Assembly: GCF_000384215.1 (NCBI RefSeq) | Contig: NZ_KB913032.1 | Location: forward strand, 4,791,665 to 4,855,664 | Direction of reading: 5' to 3' | Length of the DNA stretch: 64,000 bases | Source of the DNA: Amycolatopsis alba DSM 44262 | GTDB taxonomy: Bacteria > Actinomycetota > Actinomycetes > Mycobacteriales > Pseudonocardiaceae | Part shown: in pieces, positions 62,984 through 64,000 of the stretch | Numbering within the stretch: position 1 is the stretch's first letter | How the letters are laid out: the number at the start of each line of letters is the position of its first letter | Made by a program: the position numbers and the translations under genes | The notes under the pieces: model-generated | Seen by the model: the letters and a program-made list of their open reading frames with translations, nothing else | Database searches by the model: none | What the model was told of the DNA's origin: nothing

Positions 62984-64000
62984 ATGGGGAAGAGGATGAG
63001 CGCGAGCCGGAGAGGCCGCTCACCAGGCCGCACCGGCTCGCTACTCGGCGCGACAGCGCTGACGGTCGGCCTGCTGGCGGGCTGTGGTTCGGATGCCGGC
63101 CTGAAGATCAACGTCTACTACGCGCCCGAAGACAACTTCCAGTCCGTTGTGGACGATTGCACCAAGGCCTCGGGCGGGCGGTACGAGGTCGTCTACAACA
63201 AGCTCCCGCGACCGGCCGACGGCCAGCGGGAACAGATGGTGCGGCGCCTGGCCGCCGGGGACGATTCACTCGACGTCCTGGGGCTGGACGTCACCTGGGT
63301 GTCCGAGTTCGCCGAGGCGGGCTGGGCCGACGAATGGACGGGTGAAGCGAAGGCCGAGGCGACCGCGGGCGTCCTGCCAGGGCCGCTCGAAACCGCCACG
63401 TGGAACGGAAAGCTCTACGCGGCGACCAAGAACACCAACGTCCAGCTGCTCTGGTACGACGACAGGCTGACCCCGTCGCCGCCGAAGACCTGGGACGAGA
63501 TGATCGACCAGGCCAAGGCGCTCAAGGCACAGGGCAAACCGGGGAACGTCGTGTTCACCGGCGCGCAGTACGAAGGTCTCGTCGTCATCTACAACACCCT
63601 CGTCGAGTCGGCAGGCGGCAAGATCCTCTCCGACGACGGGAAATCCGTCGTGATGGACGAGGGTGCGATCAAGGCGCTGGAGATGCTCAAGAAGGTCACC
63701 ACGGCCGGGATCACCGACCCGTCGCTGACCAACTCCAAGGAGGACGAGGTCCGCCAGGCGTTCCAGCGGGGCAACGCCGCCTTCGAGCTGAACTGGCCGT
63801 TCGTCTACGCCTCCTACGCCAAGGAGAAGAAGGCCGAACTGCAGCACTTCAAGTGGACCACCTATCCGCAATTCGAGGCGGGCAAGCCCGCCAAGACCAC
63901 GATCGGTGGCTACAACCTGGCGGTCAGCTCGACTTCGAAGCACAAGGCCGAGGCCTACGAGGTCGCGCTGTGCCTGCGCAACGAGAAGAACCAGAAGTTC
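62984..64000 (+). CDS. lpqY: Trehalose ABC transporter substrate-binding lipoprotein LpqY (cut by window edge)
   Basis: The first 339 codons of an extracellular solute-binding protein. A basic N-terminus is followed by a signal peptide with lipobox LAGC (Cys34); KINVYYAPEDNFQSVVDDC, GGRYEVVYNKLPR and EAGWADEWTG match LpqY, which binds trehalose released by mycolyl transfer and hands it to SugA-SugB-SugC. GAGGAGG precedes the ATG. It is expected that sugABC follow outside the window. The C-terminal part is missing. Confidence 0.9.
   Translation, partial: MGKRMSASRRGRSPGRTGSLLGATALTVGLLAGCGSDAGLKINVYYAPEDNFQSVVDDCTKASGGRYEVVYNKLPRPADGQREQMVRRLAAGDDSLDVLGLDVTWVSEFAEAGWADEWTGEAKAEATAGVLPGPLETATWNGKLYAATKNTNVQLLWYDDRLTPSPPKTWDEMIDQAKALKAQGKPGNVVFTGAQYEGLVVIYNTLVESAGGKILSDDGKSVVMDEGAIKALEMLKKVTTAGITDPSLTNSKEDEVRQAFQRGNAAFELNWPFVYASYAKEKKAELQHFKWTTYPQFEAGKPAKTTIGGYNLAVSSTSKHKAEAYEVALCLRNEKNQKF

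Overview
The window is a 64 kb piece of a very GC-rich actinobacterial chromosome. Gene content points to the Pseudonocardiales, most likely Amycolatopsis or a close relative: F420 biosynthesis (fbiA/fbiB), a split meso-DAP lysine pathway (dapC, dapD, dapE), glucosyl-3-phosphoglycerate synthase, an arabinogalactan-type rhamnosyltransferase, and long collinearity with the M. tuberculosis Rv1177-Rv1235 region. That collinear order is fdxA-dapC, dapD|dapE, LOG proteins, gpgS, DivIVA-like protein, tag, DUF3117, O-methyltransferase, sigE-rseA-htrA-tatB, mrp, a CBS/MgtE-N protein, an Rv1234-like membrane protein and lpqY. The organism is an inference; no rRNA or tRNA is present to test it.

Layout. 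0-6.4 kb: cell-surface glycosyltransferases (one cut by the left edge), a DUF3800 gene of lower GC, a serine hydrolase, a cytidylyltransferase-like gene and an AlkA-type glycosylase. 6.4-11.6 kb: small proline-rich membrane proteins with a GntR regulator, then a translationally coupled GNAT-fbiA-fbiB-Nudix operon. 11.6-20 kb: fdxA-dapC, a TetR/FAD-monooxygenase divergon, a CHAD protein, dapD, a lipoprotein, dapE and an APH-family kinase. 20-31.4 kb: an island of secreted enzymes (DUF3152 metzincin-like lipoprotein, GH18 chitinase, M28 aminopeptidase, M4 metalloprotease, GH9 cellulase) flanked by two XRE-TPR regulators. 31.4-43 kb: two LOG proteins, PlsC, gpgS, the cydABDC operon, and a tightly coupled PadR-HAAS-HAAS-DivIVA-SRPBCC-tag operon. 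43-64 kb: secreted small proteins, an enoyl-CoA hydratase, leucyl aminopeptidase, PAP2, a LysR/MFS divergon, the sigE envelope-stress operon with htrA and tatB, mrp, a CBS protein, a slipin, DUF4190 proteins, an acyl-CoA dehydrogenase and the start of the LpqY trehalose-uptake system, cut by the right edge.

Two patterns run through the whole window. First, most convergent gene junctions with room for it carry a long, often perfect palindrome. Most of these belong to a few recurring families built on cores such as GTGAAGGCCTCCTTC, AGCAAGGGACCTTTGCT, GCGAAAGTGGCTTTCGC and CTCGTGAGTGGTAAGGC. Some copies lie inside coding sequence or supply stop codons. This dispersed repeat system is the best candidate here for something not well described. 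Second, many genes have a TANNNT-like -10 element 6-8 nt before an ATG/GTG and no Shine-Dalgarno sequence, which implies widespread leaderless transcription and fixes several starts.

Other notable items are a CydA that lacks nearly all of the Q-loop, a shared Ig-like plus P-domain tail on adjacent M28 and M4 peptidases, a 38-bp palindrome in front of the M4 protease, and a proline-rich membrane protein with five TQV repeats.
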